From Aricia agestis (taxonomy: Eukaryota; Arthropoda; Insecta; Lepidoptera; Lycaenidae): 64,000 bases of DNA. The position numbers were made by a program, and so were the translations under genes. Positions 47,501-57,310 of the stretch are shown in pieces. The notes beneath the pieces were generated by a model. It ran no database searches and was not told the origin of the DNA. It was given only the letters and a program-made list of their open reading frames with translations. The stretch covers positions 4,005,501 through 4,069,500 of the forward strand of contig NC_056410.1 of NCBI RefSeq assembly GCF_905147365.1. Direction: 5' to 3'. Position 1 is the stretch's first letter, and every line of letters begins with the position of its first letter.

Positions 47501-50500
47501 ATATTGCACAATAAAATTGATCGACTAGGGGCCCACTTAGAATAAGAATAAGATATTAATTTTTTACATCCCTATGTAAGAAAATTAAAAATTATGTTGT
47601 GTATAATCATGACGTGATGTCAATGTTGATCTCAGCTAAGCAACTTTACAAAATGCATTTTTCGACGCTAATTGTACGTAGGTATAACAAAGATGTAGTA
47701 CGTACGAGACACGAGTATGCTTTATACATATACGAGTCTCATAAAAAATTACGACGTAAATCGCTTATCAAACACAACAGCTGCACTTGGCCATTATTTG
47801 TATGCAGTTTTTTTGAATGAGGATAAATATTTTTGGAGCTCTACAAAGGTAAACTTAAGGTAACTCCTTCATTGCCAATTGAGCAATCTCGATAATAAAA
47901 TTACATACTGGTCGGTACTTATTGTACGGGAATGTTGATTTTGTGGAGGTCAGAATTGAAATGTTGCAGTTTTTAAACAGTGAATGTACATAAAACAGAA
48001 TGTACAACTACGGTAATCCCCGACTGCATATAATTTGAATATGAATAAATAACAGTAAAAAAACTGCACACAAATACTAGCCAAGTGCAGCCTTTGTGTT
48101 TGATAAGCGATTTTCGTCGTTATTTTTATGAGACTCGTATCTTGGCATCTTAAGAGGAGTCCACACCGCCCTTTTTTCCATACAAACGTTGTCCCCTGTT
48201 TCCTCCCTGGATAATGCTAGTAGAGTTATAATTTTTTTCCTGAATATCTACGGCCACTAATACAATGTCCCTATGTTTTCTTTTTTTTCATAATTTAATT
48301 ATTAAATAAGATATGAACGTTCAAAAACCCAAAAAAATGGCCAGATTTTCCGCTCTGTTCAAACGTCCAGAAAACAGATTTGGCTAGATTATACAAAAAA
48401 AAGCAAAACATAGGAACACAGCTCAAGCCTTTTTTTAATCTTTAATGAAAAAAGAACTTAAATCGGTTGAGTTTTGGAGAAGGAATCAGGGGACAACGAA
48501 TCGTTGATTTTCTGGATTTTCTGCAGTTGTCTCTATCGCGTTCTGCGGTATAGGCTTGGGGTAAGGGAGACAGCTATAGATATTACACGTACTTTTTTTT
48601 CATTTCTCTAGCCCCTGGTGTATCCTCTTAATACGTATACAAAGTCTCGATTAATAAGACTACTAGAGACAAGTAAAAATCGTGCTGCGGGCCGCTCAGG
48701 GCGTAGTGAGGACTTGTGGAGTACCGCAGAGTATTTTGTGTTGGTCTCTCGAGAGCAGTATAGAGACCGACAAAGTCGCGGATAGGCTTAACATAGAAAA
48801 TACCGTTCTTTTAAGCTTAAAAAAGGACTACTTAACCCTAGTGAATTACTCTTCTTGGGAGTTACGTTCGAACTACTCATACGCTTTAAAAGCGCATCGG
48901 ATTATAAAGCTTTTTGCAAAAATGATAAAGCTAAGCTCGTTTTTCTTTATTAACGACATACCCACGAATATTTTCTTTAATAAAAATACAAAACATAATC
49001 AAATTCAAAATATTTTCACTTCATAAATGAATAAATACTGTAGCCCTTACGAAAACTTATTAATTTTACAGTGCTTCATAACAAGGTCCTTTAAACCAAA
49101 TAATGAAAACTACACCATATATTTTTTTAGCTACAATATTTCATTAAATCTTCGTTTTAGACAATTTTCATTAAAATAATATTAAATTTCACAATTATCG
49201 TACAAATAGTCTTTGGAGGCCCCCATTCTTACAACACGCCATTTTTTTATTTCTTTTGAGGATTTCTAATAATATAATTTAAAAAATACAAGAATTTAAA
49301 TAAAACATTTCTTATAAAATAAATATATTAAATAAAAATTACATAAATATTGAAATAAATCAAAATGCCGCAAATGTTTGTTCCGCGTAAAAGTTGCACA
49401 TAAACTAGGTACCCATACGCTTATGGAGCGCACAGGATGATTGTACTAGTAAAACTAATAAACATACCGCTTTGGCTTAGTTGCCATACTGACCGTATCC
49501 ATAAAATGGGAGATGTACGAGAAGCATGATACGATACGAGTGAAAACAAAAAAGAGGCAAGAATTTTAGTGTTTCGTTGGCGCCTTTGAGGCGTAGAGGC
49601 GTACACTAGGGTTAAGCTAAAGTTAAATCCCAATTAAGCTTAAGCCAAAGAGAGTCGAGAATACTGCATCACAGACTAAAAAAGTAGACAGAAATAAATG
49701 AGTACTTACCCGGCCTCATGTTTAGTTTGTCCCAGATCATGAAATCTCTGATGGGGTAAATAAATCCTAGTATTGATAAAACTATTAGTATCACTCCACA
49801 TACTATTTTACAGATGTCTGAAAATAGAAAAGAGATCGTTAGCGTTTAAAGAACTATGTTTATGTTTATTCATTATTATTCATAATATTATTATTCATAA
49901 TTTCATTCTGCTTAGTAATAAACAAGTAAAAAAATAAAAAGGTTTTTTTCATTAAATAAAGACTCGTTGATGTCTTTTACTCGGATGGAATAAAAATGCC
50001 TAATAATTTGATAGCTTATAACGCCTCTAGTCCAACGACGCTGCGAACTGTGAAATTGTGTGACTAATGAGTCCAGTGGCGGATTTACCAATAGACTAAG
50101 TAGGCTTGAGCCTAGGGCGGCAGATTTAGAGGGGCGGAAAATTTAGCCCCATTTTTTTATCTTACAGAAATAAAAAATCCCACCAAAAACATTTCTTGTA
50201 AAATATTGCCGAGACGACTACAATATAAGGTTTACGGTTTGCCCTGTGAAAAAATGAGATCTCATGTAGAGTCAAGCTTCTGAATCTACTACACGGCCTA
50301 ACTCTACTGACACAAATTCTACATACCAGTAAATATGTATGGCTTCGCCGTTTAGCTACCGCACAGTGTAAAACCTTATGTATTCGTCTCAGCAAAAATT
50401 TTCAAAACATGTTTTTGGTGGGATATGATTGTGAACTAAACTAATGTATTGAATTTCAGCCCACAGGCGGAAAATTTGTAAATTCGCCACTGCTAATGAC

Positions 50501-51071
50501 TATTTTAAGTTAATCTTTTATTCAAATAAAATATAATATTTTGCTACAAGCTGCTATTTAAATTTTATTTATGAGTCGCTCTAATTGAACTTCTTGTTTA
50601 GATAGATATAGGCAGAATTTGTTCCTGTTTAACATGTTTCAAGTGTATTTTCATATTTATAGCAAATAAATTAACTAACATTTATTATATTGTTTTAAAA
50701 ATCGTTTTCCTAAAAATTTTCATATCAGAAACGTGACATTGACTAAATTGAACAACGTTGAGAATTCCTAGAAAATCACCAATTCACCACTATATTTTTA
50801 GTGTAAGATATATCTAGGTAATGGAATGTTTTTTGTACTTACATTTAACTTTTTTCTTCTTTTTATTTTTTTCTAAATCCTTTTTTTCTTTGAATATGGA
50901 ATTATTTCTTGTAGACCAGTGTTTGTAATCTGCGCGGTCGTCGTCACAGGTTAATAATGTAGCTCCATCGAGGCTGTTTTTTTCTTTACCATTAACTTTT
51001 GAGCCTGCATTTTCTTCCCGAGCACCAATTTTAACAGTTGGAATCATTTCCTCCGACTCCATTTTAGACAT
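38331..51071 (-). CDS. Gene A: CD36-family class B scavenger receptor, 11 coding exons
   Basis: Joined from exons 51071-50843, 49817-49710, 47301-47157, 46297-46156, 44032-43829, 43090-42971, 41983-41860, 40971-40825, 39884-39763, 38903-38772 and 38516-38331 (1659 nt, 552 aa plus TAA). Intron positions and phases are identical to gene B. Membrane segments lie at about residues 80-98 and 503-530. The ectodomain carries C318, C349, C387, C404 and C461 in the same places as gene B, and sequons NVT, NDT (twice), NST, NAT, NFS and NIT. The N-tail of about 77 residues is charged, with an acidic DDD patch followed by a run of lysines before the membrane. Such proteins take up lipids, lipoproteins or debris at the cell surface or on endosomes; the ligand is unknown. 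Retained motifs (FNVTNHERFL, IGPRWGHENFFRI, PHF, DIEP) and an open frame suggest a working gene. Confidence 0.93.
38772..38903 (-). CDS. Gene A coding exon 10 (end of ectodomain)
   Basis: 44 codons, LTGIPLHLRVRVQCNLWVHD through NKFANLVLPLVWFEF; same length and phase as in gene B. Acceptor TTGTCCAG, donor GTAAGT. Confidence 0.93.
39222..39665 (-). mobile_element. tRNA-derived SINE split by another SINE
   Basis: The first part (39222-39328) has CATCCATGACCCAAGAACTT and GCGGGATTCGAACCCGCGAC. It resumes at 39635 with ACCAACAGCCCACCAACTGA. The break is the insertion at 39329-39634, flanked by a duplicated ACCAACAGCC. Confidence 0.72.
39329..39634 (+). mobile_element. tRNA-derived SINE inserted in a SINE
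   Basis: Head GCCTCCGTGGTCTAGTGGTA (A box) and GTCGTGGGTTCGATTCCCGC (B box), body with GTCGGTCCTGCGCCTGATCT and CCGGTCGTGTCGGTCTACCG, and an (ATT)n tail. Only the head is tRNA-like. Confidence 0.75.
39763..39884 (-). CDS. Gene A coding exon 9 (PHF block)
   Basis: Encodes FPMVLSLPHFNGANITPDLY, then VTGLTPDSERHSLGYYDIEP, the family PHF...DIEP region. Acceptor ATATTCCAG, donor GTGATT. Confidence 0.94.
40598..40817. mobile_element. Foldback MITE (family F1)
   Basis: Arms TACAGAGTTCACTGTGAAAG and CTTTCACAGCAAACTCTGTA; right end CTTTGTTACACCTTGTTA. Left outer part truncated. It ends 8 bp before gene A coding exon 8. Confidence 0.7.
40825..40971 (-). CDS. Gene A coding exon 8 (YRYN block)
   Basis: Encodes ERKEGSLTLYRYNFSKTAFD through KDGSKCYT. 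C387 and C404 are the presumed second halves of the two disulfides. One codon shorter than the gene B exon. Acceptor TTTTTTCAG, donor GTACTT, the weakest donor in the gene. Confidence 0.92.
41642..41792. mobile_element. MITE, second copy of the 15295 family
   Basis: ACAAGTGGCAAGCGATTATC at the left and GATAATCGCTTGCCACGTCT at the right. It lies 68 bp from gene A coding exon 7. Confidence 0.65.
41860..41983 (-). CDS. Gene A coding exon 7 (first disulfide cysteines)
   Basis: Encodes TCLDNAINATEGILFPHYLK through SKSICRLMPLVFD plus one base; C318 and C349 match C297 and C328 of gene B. Acceptor TTTATTTCAG, donor GTACGT. Confidence 0.93.
42297..42562. mobile_element. Foldback MITE (family F1)
   Basis: TACAGGGTATAACAAATCTA to TTGTGTTACACCTGTGTA, arms with GTAGCAGCGCTGAAAGAGCA and its complement. 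Confidence 0.78.
42624..42933 (-). mobile_element. Retroposon S1, full-length, beside gene A exon 6
   Basis: Poly-T at 42624, GCCCATGGACACTCGCAGCA, GGGAAGGGAATAGGGG tract, GGCTCTCCCACG head at 42933. Only 37 bp separate it from the exon end at 42971. Confidence 0.72.
42971..43090 (-). CDS. Gene A coding exon 6 (ectodomain)
   Basis: 40 codons, phase 0 on both sides: TYELMQNQVTVKIGPRWGHE then NFFRIYDYEDLPQLTGYDMD. Acceptor TATTTTCAG, donor GTGAGT. A SINE-like retroposon ends 38 bp inside the following intron. Confidence 0.94.
43412..43675. mobile_element. Foldback MITE (family F1)
   Basis: TACAGGGTGTAACTAAACTA to TTTTGTTACACCCTGA; arms nearly complementary. It sits in the short intron between gene A exons 5 and 6. 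Confidence 0.78.
43829..44032 (-). CDS. Gene A coding exon 5, with two possible donors
   Basis: Encodes GLTSMLSGSENYFRRMGFKM through VNSTNMGFLNK. Two in-frame donors occur 12 nt apart: AAG|GTAATT (intron from 43828) gives the length seen in gene B, while GAT|GTGAGT (intron from 43816, exon end 43817) adds the four residues VIED. Homology favours the first; the second hexamer is closer to consensus. Acceptor CTCTTCAG. Confidence 0.88.
44058..44234. mobile_element. MITE with GGGGCC.CCTAG ends (copy 1)
   Basis: CGGCCCCCTAGGCGAGCAAT and TATAATTGATAGTCTAGGGG-CCGG are inverted copies. It lies 26 bp upstream of the exon 5 acceptor of gene A. Confidence 0.65.
44345..44574 (-). mobile_element. Retroposon S1, lacking its head
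   Basis: Poly-T, CCGTCGCCCATGGACACTCG, GGGTAGGGAAGGG tract, ending GGCCTCCGG. Confidence 0.68.
44662..44992. mobile_element. MITE with TAAGGGTGGGTTG inverted ends
   Basis: TTAAGGGTGGGTTGTACC at the left and TTCAACCCACCCTTA at the right; interior repeats GGTTA.AGTTA in both orientations. Confidence 0.7.
45048..45189 (-). mobile_element. Helitron, shortened
   Basis: CAGATAATTCCGTTGCGCCA, AGCGCGGGAACCGTA, CAGGCAGAC and CGCATTTATAAAATTAGTAT; the middle is deleted. Confidence 0.6.
45190..46155. other. Gene A intron 4-5, unannotated part
   Basis: No ORF or repeat family recognised apart from three adjacent copies of (C)ATGCAGTCC at 46071-46099. Confidence 0.5.
46156..46297 (-). CDS. Gene A coding exon 4 (ectodomain)
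   Basis: Encodes EHVVFTNIRFTPNDTLTYRP through LNDTVILPNSALL; 142 nt as in gene B. Two NDT sequons. Acceptor TGTTTTCAG, donor GTGAGT. Confidence 0.94.
47157..47301 (-). CDS. Gene A coding exon 3 (start of ectodomain)
   Basis: Encodes FPNFDWWAEPP, then KSYLFNVTNHERFLLG and QEIGPIVY. Same length (145 nt) and phases as its gene B counterpart. Acceptor ACATTCCAG, donor GTGAGT. Confidence 0.94.
47363..47533. mobile_element. MITE with GGGGCC.CCTAG ends (copy 2)
   Basis: GGGCCCCTAGACGATCAATT and AATTGATCGACTAGGGGCCC pair almost perfectly. Same family as 44058-44234. Confidence 0.7.
48147..48631 (+). repeat. Dispersed repeat, copy 2, with TTAAGAGGA inverted ends
   Basis: Left CATCTTAAGAGGAGTCCACA and right GTGTATCCTCTTAAT pair over the last bases, so this is probably a TIR element. 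The interior matches copy 1 at 18731-19105, with an extra block near 48215-48250. Confidence 0.65.
48632..49709. other. Gene A intron 2-3, unannotated part
   Basis: AT-rich. The 114-aa plus-strand frame at 48682-49026 has no recognisable domain. Its first part (AAQGVVRTCGVPQSILCWSL) faintly resembles a retrotransposon RT block (GVPQGS.L.P) but is too short to call. Confidence 0.4.
49710..49817 (-). CDS. Gene A coding exon 2 (first membrane segment)
   Basis: Encodes ICKIVCGVILIVLSILGFIY and then PIRDFMIWDKLNMRP. Acceptor CTATTTTCAG, donor GTAAGT. Matches gene B exon 13736-13846. Confidence 0.92.
50072..50492. mobile_element. hAT-like MITE with CAGTGGCGGATTTAC ends
   Basis: CAGTGGCGGATTTACCA at the left and GTAAATTCGCCACTG at the right. 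Flanks CTAATGAG and CTAATGAC look like an 8-bp target duplication with one change. CAGTGGCG ends and 8-bp duplications suit the hAT group. Confidence 0.65.
50843..51071 (-). CDS. Gene A coding exon 1 (cytosolic N-terminal tail)
   Basis: 76 codons from MSKMESEEMIPTVKIG to LEKNKKKKKVK plus one base; donor GTAAGT at 50842-50837. The exon opens at 51092 after a TTTCTTTATAG acceptor, leaving 21 nt of 5' UTR, so a non-coding first exon is expected upstream. A second in-frame Met (residue 4) could also serve as start. The lysine-rich end beside the membrane segment fits the positive-inside rule. Confidence 0.82.
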
Positions 51072-51560
51072 CTGTACCTACTTAACAGTAACCTATAAAG
51101 AAAAATATGTTAATCTAAATTATTATCTTTCTATTATAATCTAATATTTATTAAATACGTTTAAGTAAAGTATCTATAACTATTTTGATAATATAGTTAT
51201 TATTCATATTATCAAAATATTATGATGCTTAGTTAGGGCATAGATAGTTATAGGGCCTTGGGGGCTAACTAGCCTGGTCTAAATAATCTAAAGTCTACTG
51301 CACTGTAAACAAGCTAATTAAAAATATAATCAATAATAGTTAGGTCTGTATTATATTCGTTATTGACATATAATGATAAGATTTCCAATATTGCTGTTAT
51401 AATTTTGATAAGTCCACCTTTTGTCAGAGATCAGTGTGTCAAGACTAGCCCAAATATTATGTAACAGTTCCAAATAACTCTAATTCAATCTTCGGAAATT
51501 GGAACATAATCATAACACTATGTGTAAAGTGTATACATCTGAAATGTATTTAATATAATA

Positions 51561-51755
51561 TCTATATTAATATTAAAAATGCCTAAGTGTGTCTGTCTGT
51601 CTCTCTGTTACTTGTTTACGCCCAAGCCACTGAACTGATTATGCTTAAATTTGGTATGGAGATACTTTAAGTCCCGGGAAAGAACATAGGATACTTTCTA
51701 TATCGCAAAAATGTACGGTTCCCGTGCGATAAGACCGCTTCGCGTTATCGCGTCG
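51561..51755 (+). mobile_element. Helitron
   Basis: TCTATATTAATATTAAAAAT start, GTCTGTCTGTC, TTGGTATGGAGATACTTTAA, GTACGGTTCCCGTGCGATAA; a degenerate end near TCGCGTCGTTAATA. Confidence 0.6.
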
Positions 51756-52032
51756 TTAATATTGAGTTTTGATTCTCCTTTTTTAGATACAAGGTTATAA
51801 ATTAAAAGTGAAATAATAATTGTACCCTAAACTAAACATAAGTACACTTTTTTTGGAAAAAAATTATCCATCTCCTTTAAAATTATTATACTATGCTAAC
51901 GCGGACTAAGTCGCGGGCAACAGGTAGTGAAACAGAACCAAATAAATTGTTAAATATCCTCATGATCCTCGATTATTTGAGGAGTTGGATAGTTTAAGAT
52001 CGAGTGAATCTTAGCCCCAAAATAATTGAAAT

Positions 52033-52320
52033 AAAAATAAAGTTTAAAAAACTAAAACCCGACTACTAAAACACGCTCTAAAAAGTACGAAACAAGAAAA
52101 CAGTTTATAGGGATATGGAAATGTTTAAAGGATAGCCGTGGTCGTATGCCACCTACTAGAGCAAAACAGATTCATTATATTATATTAATATAATAAAGCG
52201 CATACATACGACCACGGCTATCCTTTAAACATTTCCATATCCCTATAAACTGTTTTCTTGTTTCGTACTTTTTAGAGCGTGTTTTAGTAGTCGGGTTTTA
52301 GTTTTTTAAACTTTATTTTT
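52033..52320. repeat. Inverted repeat with perfect 116-bp arms
   Basis: Arms 52033-52148 and 52205-52320 are complementary at every base I compared (begins AAAAATAAAGTTTAAAAAAC, ends GCCGTGGTCGTATG); spacer 56 bp. No ORF of note. It lies in the inferred first intron of gene A. Confidence 0.9.
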
Positions 52321-52879
52321 TTAACTTATAATATATTGTTGCCTGCTACATTTTAAAAGCAAAATATAACTGACAGAAAAATGATATCACTTCATTAAAA
52401 TTAAGGCAGAATAACGTGTCATGGTCCATGTGAAACGACGTGATATTATGTGTTTTGTTTTTCTTAATTATATAGTGTAGAGAAGTGCCTACCGGCTATC
52501 TAGTAGCCTCATCAGGATAATATGATATAGACACTTTGGTGACCAGTTATTCATACATAGTGGCCGAAGCCGCCTAGATAATCATAAGTCGTCATACAAT
52601 ACCAGTCATTCAACCCCCTTTTTTACATGCGGAAATTCTTTACACATCCCCGGCGGATTCGATTGACCGCGTCTTCAAAAATCATATTGAGGATTCTAAC
52701 ATAATTTTTTTCTAACCTGAATAGTTTGCGAGAGAGACTCTTCCAAAGTGGTAAAATGTTTTTCCGACAGACAGATGCTTGAACTATCAAGCATATACTA
52801 TAATTTTGCCCATAGCTTATATAAAATATATTTATAGTTTTTAAATTACTCGACAAAAAACATTTTAACAGACCAGCCC

Positions 52880-52935
52880 GGCTATCTAAAACATATCCAA
52901 AACGGTTTTTACTTTAACGCGGCGTCACCTTAACC
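52880..52935. mobile_element. Right-end fragment of the AAGGTGACGCC MITE
   Basis: CTAAAACATATCCAAAACGG then TTTAACGCGGCGTCACCTTA, as at the right end of the 32208-32560 copy. Its left end was not found. Confidence 0.55.
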
Positions 52936-53202
52936 TGGCTTCAACCTCTGTATTTTGAACAGTAAGGTTTACGTTTCCGCAAATGACGCTCTCAGTTTTT
53001 GCTCACACACACTTCACAGCCAGCACAGGTCGGCCCTTATGTAAAATACACATTACACGCCTATGTAATACTCTCTGACAAGTCATAAAAAATATTTATG
53101 CCTTGTTAAAATAAATTAGTACTAATTACAATTTATCATAAAATTTAATCAAACGACGCAACCCATTAATGTAATATATATCATAAATTATTGAATAATA
53201 CC

Positions 53203-53599
53203 AGACGTTGTTCGCAACTTCGTTGCGCCAGTTCATCTAGCGAAAACCTTACATTGCGGAATAAAAGTATATAATCTCTCTCGGGTCTCGAAGACTCTCC
53301 CTGCAAAATTTCGTGATAATCGGTTCAGCGGTTTTAGCGTGAAGACGCACACACCTTCGTATTCGTAATATTACAAGACGATACGAGTATTCAACGACAA
53401 CTCCGTTGCGCTAAAATTCGTTTATTGTGCGGGAACCATACGTTTGTCCGCATCACGAGACAAGAAATATCCTATGTCCTTTCCCGGGGCAATAAAGATC
53501 GGCATAGCAAATTTAATCAAAATCGATTCAACAGGTCAACGTGAAGAGATTACAGACAGATAGGCTGACACACGTTCGCATTTATAATATTAGTATGGA
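53203..53599 (-). mobile_element. Two Helitron copies in tandem
   Basis: 53203-53373: CAACTTCGTTGCGCCAGTTC with TCTAG, GGTTCAGCGGTTTTAGCGTG. 53375-53599: ACAACTCCGTTGCGCTAAAA, TGTGCGGGAACCATACG, CGCATTTATAATATTAGTAT. Same orientation, 1-2 bp apart. Confidence 0.62.
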
Positions 53600-53937
53600 C
53601 GTTAGATGTTGAAGCATTGACACTAGGACGCGACGTAACATAGTGCCAATGTGGCTTCGCTCTGACTAACGATGTCGCTTAAACTTCTGCGTAAGCGCAG
53701 TAGCTAATAGCTTTCTGCATATTAAAATATTGTAATTGCCTGTAGAATAGCAACCTAGACCTCAAATTAAAGCTACATACTTTTAGACCTGTTAGCCTCA
53801 GGTCTCGGATCTAACCTATGTAGCCGGTTACTGCCTATTGCCTTTTTTGATCTAAAGTAGACAAAGTTGCTTGACAAAGTATCTGATGTAATTATTACCA
53901 ATTAACACCTGTATCCTTTGTGCCATCCTTGTTTCTG

Positions 53938-55218
53938 CTTGGAAAAGTCGAAAGCAGAAATTTTGACTTTGATACCTTGTTTAGACTAGTTAGGAGATAA
54001 ACATACTAAAAGTCCTGACCCCTCCGAGGTGAGCCCGATGAAGGGGGCAAAGAAGGTCCCGTTTTTTGGTTTTTTGCTTACTCATCATAAACGATGCTTC
54101 GTACGAAATTCTCTTGTACTACATAATAAAAGCTAATTAAATTTTCCACAACTTTGTGCTTTACACTTTGTATCTATCTCCAATCATTGCCAAAAAACAC
54201 ACTCGGCCAATTTTAGAAGCTCATAGCGAATGAGCTTCTAAAATTGGCCGAGTGTGTTTTTTAGGGTTTCGTACCCAAAGGGTAAAAACGGGACCCTATA
54301 CTGAGACTTTAATGTCTGTCCGTCTTCCTGACCGTCTGTCTGTCCATCTGTCTGTCCGTCTGTTTGTTACCTTGTTACCTTGTTACATAGTTACCTTGGA
54401 GAATTTGTTTATAAGCAATACTAGCGAATGATGGAATAATACAGGGTGTTTTATTTTTCCTAAGAATAAAAAAACCACCTTTATTATTGCACTATGCGCT
54501 AATTTTGCTAATCATAAACAATTTCTCCAAAGTGATGTTAAACGAAAAAATCAGGCAAAGGTTCGATATTCAATATTTTATTGTTTTTTGTATGAGAAAA
54601 ATTAAGTTTGTTGTATGAGAGCCCCCCTAAAATATTTAATTTATTTTGTTTTTAGTATTTATTGCTATAGCAGCAACAGAAATACATAATCTCTGAAAAT
54701 TTCAACTCTCTAGCTATTATCGTCCTTGAGTTACAGCCTGGAGACAGACAGACGGACATACAGAAGGACAAACAGAAGGATAAACAGACGGACAGACAGA
54801 CGGACAAACAGACGGACAGACAGATGGACAGACAGACGGTCAGGAAGACGGACAGACATCAAAGTCTCAGTAATAGGGTCCCGTTTTTACCCTTTGGGTA
54901 CGAAACCCTAAAAAACACACTTTTGAAAATCGGCCAATTTTAGAAGTTCATAGGGAGGCAATGATTGGAGATAGATACAAAGTGTAAAGGACGAAGTTGT
55001 AGAGAATTTAATTAGCTTTTATTATGTAGTAGAAGAAAATTTCGTACGAAGCACTGTTTTTGATGAGTAAGCAAAAAACCAAAAAAACGGGACCTTCTTT
55101 GCCCCCCCTCCCTCGGGATCACCTCGGAGAGGTCAGGACTTTTAGTATGTTTATCTCCTAACTACTCTAAACAAAGTATCAAAGTTAAAATTTCTGCTTT
55201 CGACTTTTCCAAGCAGAC
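53938..55218. repeat. Giant inverted repeat, arms of about 430 bp
   Basis: Left arm 53938-54368 and right arm 54735-55218 are imperfect reverse complements: GGAAAAGTCGAAAGCAGAAA / TTTCTGCTTTCGACTTTTCC at the edges, TTTAGTATGTTTATCTCCTA, GCTTTTATTATGTAGTA and CCCTTTGGGTACGAAACCCT further in, and (CAGACGGA)n facing (TCCGTCTG)n at the inner ends. The left arm also holds a hairpin at 54192-54262 (CGGCCAATTTTAGAAGCTCA). The spacer carries a common LINE-tail-like repeat. Confidence 0.8.
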
Positions 55219-56146
55219 CCCCATTTTGGGCATTCGTTTGCTAGGCTATACACAATTTTGTTTGTTGTAAGTAATTTTTTTTTCTAATACTTAAGTATTT
55301 TTTTTTTCAAAATTATTATAATCTATCCAATGTATGTCGATAATAATGTACTTCAGCTTGGTTTTATTACCATCAGACAATATACTAATATCAGTAATTT
55401 GTTCATTCACAAACCTACATTTATTTTGTGTTTTCGCTATTTTTACAAGAAAAATCATGTTCGACAAGAGACAGATTTTATTTTTGCAAAAAATACTTTG
55501 CATTTTTTTTTCTTGTTGATGTAACTGATGTAATTTAACAATGTTTTGAGTGTTGAGTGATCGCGCACTTTGAGACACTTGAGACGCGTTTATATCGCTC
55601 TTGAAGTTTTAACGTGGCATTTGCTCATCTCAGAGGCCCAATTACCAAGGCGAGTTGACGAGACTTGAGAGGTATAGGAACTGAGCCCCCGGCTAAATAT
55701 TAACAAAACAGTAAATACAATTAAACCAATTAGAACCAGACCGAGAATGTCGTCCATCCACATCCAAGCTATGTGCTGGTTACTGGTAGAGCTTTTAAAA
55801 TAATTAATGAAACCGAAAAACAGGACTGCAAAATTTTTTGGGACCTTGGTTTTGGCGCCCCTAAAGATGGCAATTTGGCGCCCCTAGAGGATGGCGCCCG
55901 AGTGCATTGCATACATTGCACATATAAAAGCGGGGGCCCTGCCTTTACCGCTCCTTATCAATTATTTGTACTATTCAAAGTAAACTTAGTCAAAGATTTA
56001 TATAATTAAGGCAGCTATTATTCAAAGTGTCTGATCATTCCTAATCCTTAGTGGTTAAGCTAATACGGACTCTCTACATAGGCCTATTATGATGAACAAA
56101 TAGAGGCATGTCGAACATGTTGGGCGTGTTGGTCTGTCATACCAAT

Positions 56147-56277
56147 AGTCTGTCAAGAAAGTGAAGAAATTAAAAAGTGGTAACATCGTAGTGTCATCCC
56201 TTTTTGCTTAGATTGATTTGAAAGGGATGACACTACGATGTTGCCACTTTTTAATTTCTTCACTTTCTTGACAGACT
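56147..56277. mobile_element. Foldback MITE, 57-bp arms with one mismatch
   Basis: Arms 56147-56203 and 56221-56277 start AGTCTGTCAAGAAAGTGAAG; the only difference is T/C, a G-U pair in RNA. Loop 17 nt. Long open frames over it are palindromic shadows. Confidence 0.8.
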
Positions 56278-56748
56278 GTAATGTCGACAACTGAGAAATC
56301 GTGGTGGCAACTTTTTTATCAATAACTCCTAATAGCTTTATTACATCTATCGAGTAGAGTGGCGAGTAACTGGTGATTGGCGAGACAGTTCTCTCAGCTA
56401 ATAAAATTGTCTGTTTGAACTGTCTCGGCACTGTCTCGCCACTGTCTCGCAGCTGGCATGCCACTGTCTCGTTACTGTCTCGCCACTTTGCCGATCTTAC
56501 CCATTAGGTGTAATTAAAGCATGAGTGTGAAGAGGGGGCTTATGCATTGTGGATATTATGTCTTAGATACTTAATTGTAGTTAATTACATTATTATTTAT
56601 TATGAATGTTTAATTCATCTGGAAAGTATCATGTTATCTCCTGACACCGGCCGGGTTATCGTACTGATGCTGCTTGCAATGTAAGGAAACCACCTCTTAC
56701 GCAATGCAATACAAAAATAAAACTTATTTATCTTAAACTATATTAAAA

Positions 56749-57310
56749 GCGGGTTTACATTATTCCAGCAACATCAATCCAGCGCTGCGCTGATTGTTTA
56801 AGGCTGATTTACATTGATACAGTAGCTGGCGCCAGCATTACTGGATTCCGTCGCTGTACTGGCATTGGCACTTGATCGCATTGTTTACACGCGTCCAGTA
56901 GTCAGTTCTCCTTTTTTGCGGTGATAACACCAAAAACGAAGGAAATTGAAAACATTGTCTAAAAATCTTCATCTCCTCATCAGACCACTTTTAGGATAAC
57001 ATTTTTTCGATAACAATAATATTATGTTGATGAAATAAACAAAACGCGTGGTAACTGTACGATTTACGCGCCAGCGACTGGCGTTCACTGACACGTAGTG
57101 TTTATACAGATCCAGTGCCACTGGCACGGGCTGCGCGGCATGCGGGGGGCGTTCACTGGATCGAAAAATAGGCAACCGGTCTATTTCGATCCAGTGCTGG
57201 ATACTGGATGCTGGACTGGATTGAAACATGTTTACATTGATACAGTGCTGATCCAGTGACGGAACTACTACTGTATCAATGTAAATCAGCCTTAATAATG
57301 TAAACCGTCT
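56749..57310. mobile_element. Nested MITEs with GGGTTTACATTATT and AAGGCTGATTTACATTG ends
   Basis: Outer ends GCGGGTTTACATTATT and AATAATGTAAACCGTC; inner element 56809-57294 with TTAAGGCTGATTTACATTGA.. and ..TCAATGTAAATCAGCCTTAA. The interior repeats (G)ATCCAGTG motifs in both directions. Confidence 0.72.

Noticed and set aside
50814..50842. Extension of gene A exon 1 as an unspliced 85-aa ORF
   Set aside because: A consensus GTAAGT donor at 50842 and phase match to the membrane-segment exon show the ORF is spliced; the read-through residues are intron.
55773..56009. 78-aa plus-strand frame
   Set aside because: No conserved motif, no splice context, and the DNA resembles degenerate repeat sequence (GGCGCCCCTA repeated).
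56153..56464. 103-aa minus-strand frame
   Set aside because: Half of it is the foldback MITE and the rest shows repeated CTGTCTCGCCACTGTCTCG; no domain.
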